This document shows, piece after piece, positions 1 to 8,508 of a stretch of DNA of 64,000 nucleotides (the first letter of the stretch is position 1; each line of letters starts with the position of its first letter). The DNA is from an uncultured Bacteroidales bacterium (GTDB lineage: Bacteria > Bacteroidota > Bacteroidia > Bacteroidales > UBA932): contig CAJOHK010000006.1 of NCBI GenBank assembly GCA_905234285.1, forward strand, positions 19,752-83,751. The letters are read 5' to 3'. The position numbers were made by a program, and so were the translations under genes. The notes under the pieces are model-generated. The model ran no database searches and was not told where the DNA came from. It saw only the letters and a program-made list of their open reading frames with translations.

Positions 1-2
1 AC

Positions 3-1427
3 CTGGATGTGGTTTACTGGCTGTATAACCTCACCGCCGAGTCCTGGCTGCTGGAACTGGGGGAGTTGATTCACAGTCAGACCCACGACTGGGGCACGGA
101 TTTCCGTCAGGCCCGCATCTTTGTAGAGCAGGGGAGGGTGCATACCGTGAACCTGGCCCAGGGCTTCAAGGAGCCCATCGTGTGGTGGCAGTATTCCCAT
201 GACCTGGCCGATTTTATGGCGCCGCGTCTGGCCATGGAAGCCATTCGGCATACCGTAGGCCTGCCCACCGGGCTTTGGGCCGGGGATGAGCAGCTGCAGT
301 ATGGCAATCCGGTGCGGGGCAGCGAACTCTGCGCCGCCGTGGAAATGATGTATTCGCTGGAAGAGATGCTGCGCATCACCGGTGACATGCTTTGGGCCGA
401 CTGGCTGGAGCGGGTGGCGTTTAACGCCCTGCCCACCCAGGTGAACGATGATTACTCTGCCAAGCAGTATTATCAGCAGGTGAACCAGATTGCCTCCACC
501 CGGGAGTGGCGGCCGTTCTCTACGCCGCACGACGGAACCGACAATCTGTTTGGCACGCTCAACGGCTATCCCTGCTGCCTTTCCAATATGCATCAGGGCT
601 GGCCCAAGTTTACGCAGAACCTGTGGTTTGCCACCAGAGATGGCGGTTTGGCTGCGCTGGTGTATGCCCCCAGTACGGTATCGGCCAAGGTATCGGACGG
701 GGTGGAGGTGACCATTCAGGAGCAAACCGATTATCCTTTCCGGGAGACGGTTCTTTTCCGGATTGGGTTCAAGAACAAAAAGATAAAAAAGCACAGTTTT
801 CCGCTGTATCTGCGCGTTCCTTCCTGGAGTGCCGGGGCGGTAGTCAAGGTGAACGGCGCCGCGCAGGAAGCCACCGTGCAGGGCGGAACGGTTTGTATTA
901 CCCGTACCTGGAAGCCCGGGGATTGCGTTACGCTGGAGCTTCGGCCCGAGTTAAAGACCGAGGAATGGTATGGCGGCAGCTGGACCTTTGTCCGTGGCCC
1001 GCTGGTGTATGCCCTCAGGATGGAAGAAAACTGGAACTGGGTTCCGTTTGAAGGCCCCGACCGTTATTACGGCTCCGGCGCCTGGGAGGTGACATCGGAC
1101 ACGCCTTGGAATTACTGCATCATGCGGGACAGTTTTCAGGCCGATTCCTGCCAGGTACTACTATCCGGCAAGGTGGCCGCCTATCCCTGGTCGGTTGAGG
1201 CCGCTCCGGTTACTATTCAAGTGCCGGCCCGTGTGCTGCCCCACTGGCACGCCTACAACGGCAATCCCGGAGAAGTGGCCTACTGGACCGAGGACAGCTT
1301 TGACGTGGGTCCCGAATGCACCATCGATCTGGTTCCTTACGGCTGTACTACCCTCCGCATCACCGAGTTCCCCACGCGCATTACCCCCTGGGACCTGTCC
1401 CTGCGATCCGAGCAATCACTTAAGTAG
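3..1427 (+). CDS. GH127 (DUF1680) beta-L-arabinofuranosidase-like hydrolase, 5' partial
   Basis: The reading frame is open to the left edge, so the true start lies outside the window. The 473 visible residues match the glycoside hydrolase family 127 catalytic and C-terminal beta domains. Counting from the GTG at position 9, an E-L-C triplet at about residues 106-108 and a Cys-Cys pair at about 189-190 (GYPCCLSNMHQGW) match the Glu and three Cys that bind zinc and supply the nucleophile in characterised GH127 enzymes. These enzymes release beta-L-arabinofuranose from plant glycans. The stop codon lies inside repeat element 1. The family call is strong. The substrate is inference, because many DUF1680 proteins are untested. 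Confidence 0.85.
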   Translation: MDVVYWLYNLTAESWLLELGELIHSQTHDWGTDFRQARIFVEQGRVHTVNLAQGFKEPIVWWQYSHDLADFMAPRLAMEAIRHTVGLPTGLWAGDEQLQYGNPVRGSELCAAVEMMYSLEEMLRITGDMLWADWLERVAFNALPTQVNDDYSAKQYYQQVNQIASTREWRPFSTPHDGTDNLFGTLNGYPCCLSNMHQGWPKFTQNLWFATRDGGLAALVYAPSTVSAKVSDGVEVTIQEQTDYPFRETVLFRIGFKNKKIKKHSFPLYLRVPSWSAGAVVKVNGAAQEATVQGGTVCITRTWKPGDCVTLELRPELKTEEWYGGSWTFVRGPLVYALRMEENWNWVPFEGPDRYYGSGAWEVTSDTPWNYCIMRDSFQADSCQVLLSGKVAAYPWSVEAAPVTIQVPARVLPHWHAYNGNPGEVAYWTEDSFDVGPECTIDLVPYGCTTLRITEFPTRITPWDLSLRSEQSLK

Positions 1428-1513
1428 CTGTGTATTAATTACTTATAGATATTCAGTCCGGCTATTTGCCGGACTGAATATTCGTAAAATATTGGAAATG
1501 AGCCACTTAGGCG
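1417..1513. repeat. 97-nt palindromic element, copy 1 (type I)
   Basis: The outer end reads CACTTAAGT. Two 40-nt arms flank a hairpin with stem CAGTCCGGC, loop TATTT and a perfect partner stem (core about 1449-1481). The left end overlaps the last codons and stop of the GH127 gene, and the element lies between convergent genes, so it could act as a bidirectional terminator. Its total length, 97 nt, equals that of three other copies in the window. Confidence 0.85.
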
Positions 1514-1531
1514 AACGCGCCACAAAGCCCT

Positions 1532-3211
1532 TTACTCCATCAGTTTCTTGTACTTGAAGCGTTTGGGCTGGGCATCCGGGCCCAGGCGCATCTTGCGGTT
1601 CTCTTCGTATTCCTGGTAGTTGCCTTCAAAGAACACCACTTTTCCATCGCCTTCGTAGGCCAGGATGTGGGTGGCTATGCGGTCCAGGAACCAGCGGTCG
1701 TGGCTCACCACCACGGCGCAGCCGGCGAAGTTCTCCAGGCCTTCTTCCAGGGCGCGGATGGTGTTCACGTCCACGTCGTTGGTGGGTTCGTCCAGCAGGA
1801 GGACGTTGCCCTCGTCTTTCAGGGTCAGGGCCAGGTGCAGGCGGTTGCGCTCGCCGCCGGAGAGCACGCCGCACTTTTTCTCCTGGTCGGCGCCGGAGAA
1901 GTTGAATCGGCTCACCCAGGCGCGGGCGTTCACGTCGCGGCCGCCCATGCGCACCCATTCGCTGTTGCCGGCGATAGTTTCATACACGGTCTTGTCCGGG
2001 TCGATGGACTTATGCTGCTGGTCCACATAGGAAATCTTCACAGTCTCGCCAATCTCGATGGTGCCGGTGTCCGGCTTTTCAATGCCCATGATGAGGCGGA
2101 AGAGGGTGGTTTTACCCGCGCCGTTGGGGCCGATCACGCCCACGATGCCTGCCGGCGGCAGTTCGAAGCTCAGGTGCTCGAATAGCAGTTTGTCACCGTA
2201 GGCCTTGGATACATCGGTGAACTTGATAACCTTGTTGCCCAGATGCGGGCCGTTGGGGATATAGATTTCCAGGTTGGCTTCTTTTTGTTTGGCATCGGCC
2301 GATGCCAGTTTCTCGTAGGCGCCCAGACGGGCTTTTTGCTTGGCCTGACGGGCCTTGGGGGCCATGCGCACCCACTCCAGCTCCCGCTCCAGGGTTTTGC
2401 GGCGCTTGCTTTCGGCCTTCTCTTCCTGCGCCAGACGCTTGGTCTTCTGATCCAGCCAGCTGGAGTAGTTGCCCTTCCAGGGAATGCCCTCGCCGCGGTC
2501 CAGTTCCAGGATCCAGCCGGCCACGTTATCCAGGAAGTAACGGTCATGGGTAACGGCGATTACCGTTCCCTTGTACTGTTGCAGATGGGCCTCCAGCCAC
2601 TGGATGGACTCGGTGTCCAGGTGATTGGTGGGTTCATCCAGCAGCAGCACATCCGGTTCCTGCAGCAGCAGGCGGCACAGGGCCACGCGGCGGCGTTCAC
2701 CACCAGACAGTTCGCTGATCTTCTGGTCCGGCGGCGGGCACTGGAGGGCGTCCATGGCACGTTCCAACTTGGCGTCCAGCTCCCAACCGTTTGCAGCCTC
2801 GATCTTTTCCGTGAGTTCGGCCTGCTGCTCAAAGAGGGAATACATGACGGTGTCGTCGATGGGACGGCTCAGTTCCTCGCAGATGGCATTGTACCGCGTG
2901 AGCATGTCCACCACATCCTTAACCCCTTCCCGTACTACGTCCAGCACGGTTTTGCCGGGGGCCATCCAGGGCTCCTGCTCCAGGTATCCCACACTGTACC
3001 CGGGCGCCCACACTACCTCTCCCCGGTAAGATTTCTCTTCCCCGGCTATGATTTTAAGCAGAGTAGACTTACCGGAACCGTTAAGGCCGATGATTCCAAT
3101 CTTGGCTCCATAAAAGAAGCCCAGGTAAATGTCCTTAAGAATGACTTTGTTGTTATGGGGCAGAATCTTGCTCACCCCGTTCATGGAGAAGATAATCTTT
3201 TCGTCGGCCAT
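1532..3211 (-). CDS. ettA: Energy-dependent translational throttle protein EttA (ABC-F ATPase)
   Basis: This is a soluble ABC-F protein with two ATP-binding cassettes and no membrane domain. It binds the ribosomal E site and gates early elongation according to the ATP/ADP ratio. Visible motifs are Walker A GLNGSGKST and GPNGAGKTT, signatures LSGGERRRVAL and LSGGERNRLHL, and two DEPT Walker B ends. A Lys/Arg-rich linker lies between the domains. A longer frame starts at 3232, but a -7 box at 3230-3237 puts transcription start near 3223, so the ATG at 3211 (MADEKIIF) is the likely start. Length, about 559 residues, is normal for EttA. Confidence 0.95.
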   Translation of the reverse strand: MADEKIIFSMNGVSKILPHNNKVILKDIYLGFFYGAKIGIIGLNGSGKSTLLKIIAGEEKSYRGEVVWAPGYSVGYLEQEPWMAPGKTVLDVVREGVKDVVDMLTRYNAICEELSRPIDDTVMYSLFEQQAELTEKIEAANGWELDAKLERAMDALQCPPPDQKISELSGGERRRVALCRLLLQEPDVLLLDEPTNHLDTESIQWLEAHLQQYKGTVIAVTHDRYFLDNVAGWILELDRGEGIPWKGNYSSWLDQKTKRLAQEEKAESKRRKTLERELEWVRMAPKARQAKQKARLGAYEKLASADAKQKEANLEIYIPNGPHLGNKVIKFTDVSKAYGDKLLFEHLSFELPPAGIVGVIGPNGAGKTTLFRLIMGIEKPDTGTIEIGETVKISYVDQQHKSIDPDKTVYETIAGNSEWVRMGGRDVNARAWVSRFNFSGADQEKKCGVLSGGERNRLHLALTLKDEGNVLLLDEPTNDVDVNTIRALEEGLENFAGCAVVVSHDRWFLDRIATHILAYEGDGKVVFFEGNYQEYEENRKMRLGPDAQPKRFKYKKLME

Positions 3212-3229
3212 AGTGTCTGGTATTTTATG

Positions 3230-3237
3230 CAAAGATA
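3230..3237 (-). promoter_or_regulatory. -7 promoter box (TATCTTTG) of ettA
   Basis: TATCTTTG on the minus strand matches the Bacteroidales TAnnTTTG -7 element, 19 nt upstream of the chosen ATG. No TTG lies at the expected 19-21 nt spacing upstream. The tandem hairpin array begins about 50 nt further upstream. Confidence 0.6.
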
Positions 3238-3284
3238 ATCATAATCCCCAAACAACCACTCCACCCCCTCAAATTGACCGTTCG

Positions 3285-3466
3285 GTGAACAATTTCGGGC
3301 CTTTTGTTCCCCAGAAAGCCAAACTGCCCGTCTCGTGAACAAAACAGGTGGGTTTTTGTTCCCCAGAAAGCCAAACTGCCCGTCTCGTGAACAAAACAGG
3401 TGGGTTTTTGTTCCCCAGAAAGCCAAAATGATTATCTGGTGAACAGATTAGGGGTATTATGTTCAC
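3285..3466. repeat. Tandem array of four small hairpins, period about 52 nt
   Basis: GTGAAC recurs at 3285, 3335, 3387 and 3439, giving spacings of 50, 52 and 52. Each copy starts a hairpin GAACAA(AA) ... (TT)TTGTTC, or GAACA ... TGTTC in the last copy. The hairpins are separated by a conserved spacer around CCCAGAAAGCCAAACTGCCC. The second and third units are near-identical, while the first and last differ but keep their stems paired. The array lies upstream of the ettA promoter. Because 52 is not a multiple of three, translation gives the same peptide in shifting frames, which argues against coding. Confidence 0.85.
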
Positions 3467-3522
3467 AAAGCGGTGCCAGCGTCCCAGAAAGGTGGACGCC
3501 GGCGCTACTTTATACATGCGTT

Positions 3523-3619
3523 CATCTAAGCGGCTTAGTACCAATGTTTTACAAAAACTCAGTCCGGCTAAAAGCCGGACTGAATATCTGTAAGTGATTA
3601 ACACATAATTACTTAAGTG
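3523..3619. repeat. 97-nt palindromic element, copy 2 (type I), inverted relative to copy 1
   Basis: The core is CAGTCCGGC-TAAAA-GCCGGACTG (3560-3582). The right end is ACTTAAGTG. Its right arm resembles the left arm of copy 1 (34 of 40 by hand count) and its left arm resembles the right arm of copy 1 (30 of 40), so the two copies point in opposite directions around ettA. It ends 17 nt downstream of the beta-lactamase-family stop codon. Confidence 0.85.
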
Positions 3620-3636
3620 CCTCCACCAGAATGCCC

Positions 3637-4938
3637 CTACTCCCTAAAAAGATCCCTTACGGGCAACTGGGCCGAGAAGCGGCTGCGGAGCTTGGTGAAC
3701 AGGGCGGCGGTGTCGCGCGTAAAGCGGGAGCCGCGCCATGCCGAGGTGTTGGACACAAAGATCCAGCACTCGCCGTCGGGGTAAACCTTAATGAGGGCCG
3801 AGGTTCCGGAATAGGAACCGGTGCGCGTCCATTCGCCGTCGGGCTTGGTGTCTACCCAGCCCAGGGAGAAGGTGTCGGGGTCGTACCAGGTGGTCATCTG
3901 GCGCACGGACTCGGGCAGCAGGATATCGTCTACGGGGCCGCGGCCGTCGATGGAAGCCACCAGCAGGGCCAGTTCTACCGTGGACCCGGTCCAGGCGCCG
4001 GCGCCCATGAGGCCGGTGACGTCATTGCCCCCGTAGCACTTCTGTACATTGAGGTGTTTGCCGTCAAAGGAGGTGACGGGGTCGCTGTCGGGCTGCATGA
4101 AATACTGCGTTTCCCCGGGGTGCCGGTCCTTCAAGTAGTTGCCGGCAATCTGGAATCCGCTGCAGCCGGCGGGGCCGAACACCTCTTGCTGCATAAAGGC
4201 ATCGTAGGGCATTCCCGAAACCTTTTCAATGACGAGCGACAGCAGCAGGTAGCCGAAGTTGGAATACTGCTGCCAGGTGCCCGGCTCAAAGGCGAGGTTC
4301 CGGGCCACCTGTTTTTGCACCAGGTATTGCGGGGAAGGAGGCTCCGAAAGCCCGTAACCACGCATGAGCGTAAGCGTGTTGAACATCACGTCCTGGCCGC
4401 GGTAGGGGAAGCCGCCCTGGTGCCGCAGCAGATGCTCAACAGTAATTAAATAATAATTGTCATCCTTAATGAACGGGTCATACTCCTTCAAAATACCATA
4501 CGGCCCAAAAACAGGCGTTTCCAGACACAACTTTCCCTGCTCCTGAAGCCTCATAATGCCCACCGCCGTGAGCAGTTTGGACACCGAGGCCAGCCGAAGG
4601 GTGGTGCCGGGCGTCATGGGCGTGTTGGCATCGGCCTTTCCGTACCCGCGCGCATAGAGCAGCGAGTCGTTTCGCATGATGGAGAGCGAGGCCCCGTGCA
4701 AGGCCCAGAAATTGAGAAAACTGTCCAGCGCATGGTCCAGCGCCGGAAGCTCGGACAAATCGTTGGTGATGACCTGGTTCAACCCGGTCCTGATGGGCGG
4801 CAACTGCACCTCGGCCTCGGCCGAAGGCTCTTCCTGCCCGCGCAGCAGCACAATGGAACCGGCCCCGGCAATGAGTACCAGGGCCAGCAACAGCCGTATG
4901 AGGGTTTTACCTGCCAATCTTACCGGCGCGTCGGCCAA
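3637..4938 (-). CDS. Membrane-anchored serine hydrolase, class C beta-lactamase/penicillin-binding-protein fold
   Basis: The protein has 433 residues with an N-terminal hydrophobic anchor (about residues 13-33), so it acts outside the cytoplasm. The catalytic SxxK motif is S118-V-S-K121, and YxN is Y225-S-N227. A TRTGSYSGTS segment fits the KTG/HTG position but has Arg in place of His or Lys. This family covers esterases, D-aminopeptidases and peptidoglycan hydrolases; true beta-lactamase activity is not implied. The start overlaps the upstream cytidylate-kinase-like gene by 32 nt, with no better start downstream, so the two are probably translationally coupled at the end of the nrnA operon. 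Confidence 0.85.
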   Translation of the reverse strand: MADAPVRLAGKTLIRLLLALVLIAGAGSIVLLRGQEEPSAEAEVQLPPIRTGLNQVITNDLSELPALDHALDSFLNFWALHGASLSIMRNDSLLYARGYGKADANTPMTPGTTLRLASVSKLLTAVGIMRLQEQGKLCLETPVFGPYGILKEYDPFIKDDNYYLITVEHLLRHQGGFPYRGQDVMFNTLTLMRGYGLSEPPSPQYLVQKQVARNLAFEPGTWQQYSNFGYLLLSLVIEKVSGMPYDAFMQQEVFGPAGCSGFQIAGNYLKDRHPGETQYFMQPDSDPVTSFDGKHLNVQKCYGGNDVTGLMGAGAWTGSTVELALLVASIDGRGPVDDILLPESVRQMTTWYDPDTFSLGWVDTKPDGEWTRTGSYSGTSALIKVYPDGECWIFVSNTSAWRGSRFTRDTAALFTKLRSRFSAQLPVRDLFRE

Positions 4939-5518
4939 AGTCTATAATGAAATCGGCCGTGCCTTCAATGCCCAGGACGGAGCTGTCCATGCACAGGTCG
5001 TAGTTGGCGGCTTGCCCCCAGGCGCCGAAGGTGTAATAATTATAATAAGTCTCGCGGGTGCGGTCCTTGCGGCGCATCAGTTTTTCGGCCTCGTCGGCGG
5101 TGAGCCCTTCGTTTTCCATGAGCCGCTTGATGCGGTATTCTTCCGGGCCACATATAAAGACGTTGAGGCAGGGGAGGTCCCGGAGGATGTAATCGGCGCA
5201 TCGGCCGATGATGACGGCGTCCCCCTTCTCTGCGATGGCCCGGATGACCTCGCTCTGCGCTTTGAAGAGGATGTCGTCGTTCACATACGAGCCGTCCAGG
5301 CTGCTGATGCGGCCCGAGGTAAAGAAGCTGGATGCCGAGAAAATGCTGCGCTTCTTTTCCCCGCCGGCAAAGAGGTCTTTGGAGTAGCCGTTTTCCTCGC
5401 AGGCCTGCGAGATGAGCTCGTTGTCGTAGAACGGTATGTCCAGCTTTTTGGCAATGGCCTGTCCTACAAACCCGCCTCCGCTGCCGAAGCTTCGGCCTAC
5501 ATTAATAATAGTATGCAT
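4907..5518 (-). CDS. Cytidylate kinase-like family protein
   Basis: The 203 residues begin MHTIINVGRSFGSGGG, the P-loop form typical of the cytidylate kinase-like family (Cytidylate_kin2 type) found in anaerobes, which differs from classical Cmk. Conserved downstream pieces are VIIGRCADYILRD and a Lys/Arg-rich lid (LMRRKDRTRETYYNYYT). A nucleotide-monophosphate kinase role is inferred from the fold, and the substrate is not established for this branch. It lies 5 nt downstream of the MATE gene and overlaps the next gene. Confidence 0.85.
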   Translation of the reverse strand: MHTIINVGRSFGSGGGFVGQAIAKKLDIPFYDNELISQACEENGYSKDLFAGGEKKRSIFSASSFFTSGRISSLDGSYVNDDILFKAQSEVIRAIAEKGDAVIIGRCADYILRDLPCLNVFICGPEEYRIKRLMENEGLTADEAEKLMRRKDRTRETYYNYYTFGAWGQAANYDLCMDSSVLGIEGTADFIIDFGRRAGKIGR

Positions 5519-5523
5519 GGTCT

Positions 5524-6927
5524 CTATATCTGTCCTCCCAGTACGGACGGGTCATCGCCGTCCTTGAGCTGCCCCAGTTTGCTGAGCAGGTTCCAGGCCA
5601 GGATGGCCGTTATAATGGAAGAAATGGTATCACTGATGGGGAAACTGTACCATACGCCGGCCTCGCTTTGCAGGATGCCGGGCAGGATGTAGATGCAGGG
5701 CAGCAGGAAAAGCAGCTGCCGTGAGAGGGAGAGGAACACCGACTTTTTCACCATGCCCAGGCATTGGAAAAGGTTGGTGGTTACCATTTGGAAGCCCACG
5801 ATGGGGAACACGCAGTTCATCATGCGAAGGCCTTTGGCGCCCAATTCCAGAAGCACGGGATCGTTGGTAAAAGCGGCTATGGCGGGGGTGGAGAGGAACT
5901 CCGACACCACAAAGCCCAGGGTGCACACCAGCGTGGCCCACAGGGCGGTTTTAACATAGACGGCCCGCACCCGGCCGTATTGCCGGGCTCCGTAATTGTA
6001 TCCGGCGATGGGTTGCATGCCCTGGTTGAAGCCGAATACAATCATAACAAACAGGAAGGAAATGCGGTTCACAATGCCGTAGGCGCCCAGCGCCAGGTCT
6101 CCACCCCATTTTACCAGCTGCTGGTTGATGAACAGCACCACAACACAGCTGGCCAGGTTCATGAGGAAGGGCCCCATGCCAATGGCCAGGGAGTCTTTAG
6201 CAATGCGCCAGTCTACCTGGAAAACCTTGCGGGAACGCGGAAGGTGCAGGAACTTCTCCTGGTCCAGGAAATACCACAGCGTATAGCACAGCGACATAAA
6301 CTGGCACAGTACGGTTGCCAGCGCCGCGCCCTGGATGCCCATGCCCAGCACAAAGATGAAAACGGGGTCCAGGATGGCGTTGGATATGACCGTAAACAGC
6401 GTGAGCCCCATGGCCAGCTTGGGATTGCCCGACGACCGCACAATGGCATTGAGGCCGAAGTACAGGTGCGTGACGGCGTTGCCGATGGCAATGTACGTCA
6501 TATAGGCCCTGGCATAGGGGAGGGTGGCATCGCTGGCGCCGAAAAAGCGCAGGATGGGATCCATCCATACCAGCGTTACAAAGGTGAAGATGAAGCCGGT
6601 GATGAGGTTCAGGGTAACGTCGTTGCAAAGGACCTTGCCGGCTGTCTGATAGTTCTTTTGCCCCAGCAGCACCGATATCATGGTGGCGGCCCCCACACCC
6701 ACCAGCGTGCCGAACGCCGTAGAAATATTCATGAGGGGGAAGGTAACCGCCAGGCCGGCCATGGACAGCGACCCCACATTGGGAATGTGGCCGATGTACA
6801 CGCTGTCCACCATATTATACAGCGAAGACGCCGTCATGGCAATGATGCCCGGGACGGCGTACTGGCGTATGAGTGAGCCAATGGACTTGGTTCCCAGCTC
6901 GGTGGGGATGGCGGTTCCGCTGGCCAT
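5524..6927 (-). CDS. MATE family efflux transporter
   Basis: This 467-residue inner-membrane protein has about twelve hydrophobic segments and the two-fold repeat layout of MATE (multidrug and toxin extrusion) antiporters. Family pieces include an N-terminal GSLIRQYAVPGIIAM segment and an internal FGFNQGMQPIAGYNYGARQ, close to the common MATE P-x-x-G-x-N-x-G-A pattern. Such proteins couple Na+ or H+ entry to export of cationic compounds; the substrate here is unknown. It overlaps the FKBP lipoprotein gene by one nucleotide and is part of the nrnA operon. Confidence 0.93.
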   Translation of the reverse strand: MASGTAIPTELGTKSIGSLIRQYAVPGIIAMTASSLYNMVDSVYIGHIPNVGSLSMAGLAVTFPLMNISTAFGTLVGVGAATMISVLLGQKNYQTAGKVLCNDVTLNLITGFIFTFVTLVWMDPILRFFGASDATLPYARAYMTYIAIGNAVTHLYFGLNAIVRSSGNPKLAMGLTLFTVISNAILDPVFIFVLGMGIQGAALATVLCQFMSLCYTLWYFLDQEKFLHLPRSRKVFQVDWRIAKDSLAIGMGPFLMNLASCVVVLFINQQLVKWGGDLALGAYGIVNRISFLFVMIVFGFNQGMQPIAGYNYGARQYGRVRAVYVKTALWATLVCTLGFVVSEFLSTPAIAAFTNDPVLLELGAKGLRMMNCVFPIVGFQMVTTNLFQCLGMVKKSVFLSLSRQLLFLLPCIYILPGILQSEAGVWYSFPISDTISSIITAILAWNLLSKLGQLKDGDDPSVLGGQI

Positions 6928-7946
6928 TATTTAAGCAACTCTAGTTCAAAAAGGAGGGGAGCGTAGGAAGGAATGACATCGCTGCTGCCCGATTCGCTGT
7001 AGCCCAGGGCCGAAGTGAAAATGATCACGGCCTTCTGTCCGGGCCATTTCATGAGCGAAAGGCCGCCTTTGAATCCGTCGATGAGATCGGAAGAATCGCC
7101 CAGTTTGATGTTGTTGTAATTACTGGAGAAGGTAATGGAAACGGGGCTGTAGGTGGAATAGTCGTAAATGCCGGCTTCCTTGGCGGTATATTCTACGGTG
7201 GTGTCGAAGACGGTGTTGTCCAGCAAGCGCCCGGTGTAGTTGAGCTTGAGCGTAGCTGTACTGTCGCGCTTTTCCTTTCCCTTGAAGGCGGAGGTGTCGC
7301 TGATGAAGTAGAACGTGCCGTCCGGCTCGCTGTCGGTGAAGGATGCGGGTTTGATATCGGCCCCGTAGACACGTTTCACATAGTTTTTGAGGCTGTCGGT
7401 TTCGGTGGCTACGATATCGGCCGTCATGCCTTTGATCTGAACGGTGTAAATGCGGTGCTCGTTGCTGGTGCTTGCGTTCACATAGCCGTCTTGGGAGTCG
7501 TAGCGGTTGTTGGTGATGAGCCAGGCAGGAACGGCCGCCACGCGGGTGCCGCCTACGCGCATGCCCTTGAGCACGGCTTCAAAACCGGCCGAGCAGTGGT
7601 TTTCTCCCACCTGCTGGTAGCTGGGACCATAATACTTGCTGGCGCTGTAGGTGCCCAATTGCTGCGCCTCCTTTTTGCTGGTGGAGGAACTGATGGTGCC
7701 GCTTAAGGTGCGGATGGAGAAATCGGCCAGGACATAGGGGAAATCCGAGGTCCATTCCTCACCGGTGCCGGGGGTGTCTTCCAGGATGAGGATGCCGGAA
7801 TCTTCTACTGTGAGGTTGGGATAATTGGTACTGCACCAGAGATTATAATAGGACCGTGCGAATTCACCGTCGGATTGGGTGCTCGATTTGGCACAGGAGA
7901 CCAGCACGGCCACGCTCATGAGGGCCGCAGGGACTATTCTATTCAT
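6927..7946 (-). CDS. Lipoprotein with FKBP-type peptidyl-prolyl isomerase-like domains
   Basis: The likely start is the ATG at 7946 (MNRIVPAALMSVAVLVSCA). The frame could begin at 7955, but the later start gives a cleaner lipoprotein signal with lipobox LVSC. The mature part looks like two FKBP-like modules. The second is clear (LKLNYTGRLLDNTVFDTT ... LIDGFKGGLSLMKWPGQKAVIIFTSALGY). The first is more diverged (VLKGMRVGGTRVAAVPAW). Secreted or periplasmic folding assistance is inferred. It overlaps the upstream DUF4827-like gene by 8 nt, indicating coupled translation. Confidence 0.85.
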   Translation of the reverse strand: MNRIVPAALMSVAVLVSCAKSSTQSDGEFARSYYNLWCSTNYPNLTVEDSGILILEDTPGTGEEWTSDFPYVLADFSIRTLSGTISSSTSKKEAQQLGTYSASKYYGPSYQQVGENHCSAGFEAVLKGMRVGGTRVAAVPAWLITNNRYDSQDGYVNASTSNEHRIYTVQIKGMTADIVATETDSLKNYVKRVYGADIKPASFTDSEPDGTFYFISDTSAFKGKEKRDSTATLKLNYTGRLLDNTVFDTTVEYTAKEAGIYDYSTYSPVSITFSSNYNNIKLGDSSDLIDGFKGGLSLMKWPGQKAVIIFTSALGYSESGSSDVIPSYAPLLFELELLK

Positions 7947-8508
7947 TTGTAACATCTGCTATCCAATATTCATAAACCAGGGCACTCCTTGCAGGAATCG
8001 TGCCTCGTTCGGTATTTCCAAAGCCATATTCTCCGGTAAAGAGGATAAAACCTTCATCGCCGGGCTGTACGCCATATAATCCCATCCGCAGGCCGTCTAC
8101 CAGATCATGGTTCAGCTTAAGGGTGTCCAGCTTGAAGATATTGGTGGAGTCGGAGAGTTTCCATTTGGCGGCCTCGGCCATTTCCTTGAGGTTGGTGGCT
8201 ACCAGGTTGCTGGCGCTCAGGGACGAGCTGGTGAGCGTGAAACAGGCGTAATACAGGGCTACGCTGCCGTTCCAGAGCAGGCAGTCACGGTCTGGGTAAA
8301 TCCGGTCCAGGGTGTCGTGGAGGGTGATGCGCCAGGCGCCCTCGTTGCGGAGGAGCGTGGCGTTGGTATCGGCCTTGAGCTGGGCGGCCACAAAACTCTC
8401 GATATAGCTGGTTTGCTTGTCGTAGGTGGTTTTGAGCGACTGTTTGGTGCAGGCCAGCACCAGGGCGGCTGCCAGGCAAAGGAGCAGCATCAGTGTGCTT
8501 TTTTTCAT
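7939..8508 (-). CDS. DUF4827-like lipoprotein (FKBP-related)
   Basis: This 189-residue protein has a lipoprotein signal peptide (MKKSTLMLLLCLAAALVLAC). The C-terminal half resembles a degenerate FKBP module (LNHDLVDGLRMGLYGVQPGDEGFILFTGEYGFGN). Position between nrnA and an FKBP lipoprotein is characteristic of DUF4827 proteins in Bacteroidales. Its ATG overlaps the frame-corrected nrnA stop as ATGA (8505-8508), which is the main evidence for where nrnA really ends. Catalytic activity is doubtful; an envelope-folding role is inference. Confidence 0.8.
   Translation of the reverse strand: MKKSTLMLLLCLAAALVLACTKQSLKTTYDKQTSYIESFVAAQLKADTNATLLRNEGAWRITLHDTLDRIYPDRDCLLWNGSVALYYACFTLTSSSLSASNLVATNLKEMAEAAKWKLSDSTNIFKLDTLKLNHDLVDGLRMGLYGVQPGDEGFILFTGEYGFGNTERGTIPARSALVYEYWIADVTNE

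Noticed and set aside
3285..3466. CRISPR array
   Set aside because: The units are nearly identical over their full length and have no unique spacers; no cas genes are nearby.
3181..3604. Small open frames through the tandem hairpins encoding repeats such as LAFWGTK and FGFLGNK
   Set aside because: The 52-nt period shifts the frame in each unit, so the peptides are by-products of a DNA repeat, and the -7 box of ettA lies within one of the frames.
3637..4938. A true beta-lactamase resistance gene
   Set aside because: The fold is right, but the HTG/KTG position reads RTG, it is membrane-anchored, and this class is dominated by esterases and peptidases; resistance is not supported.
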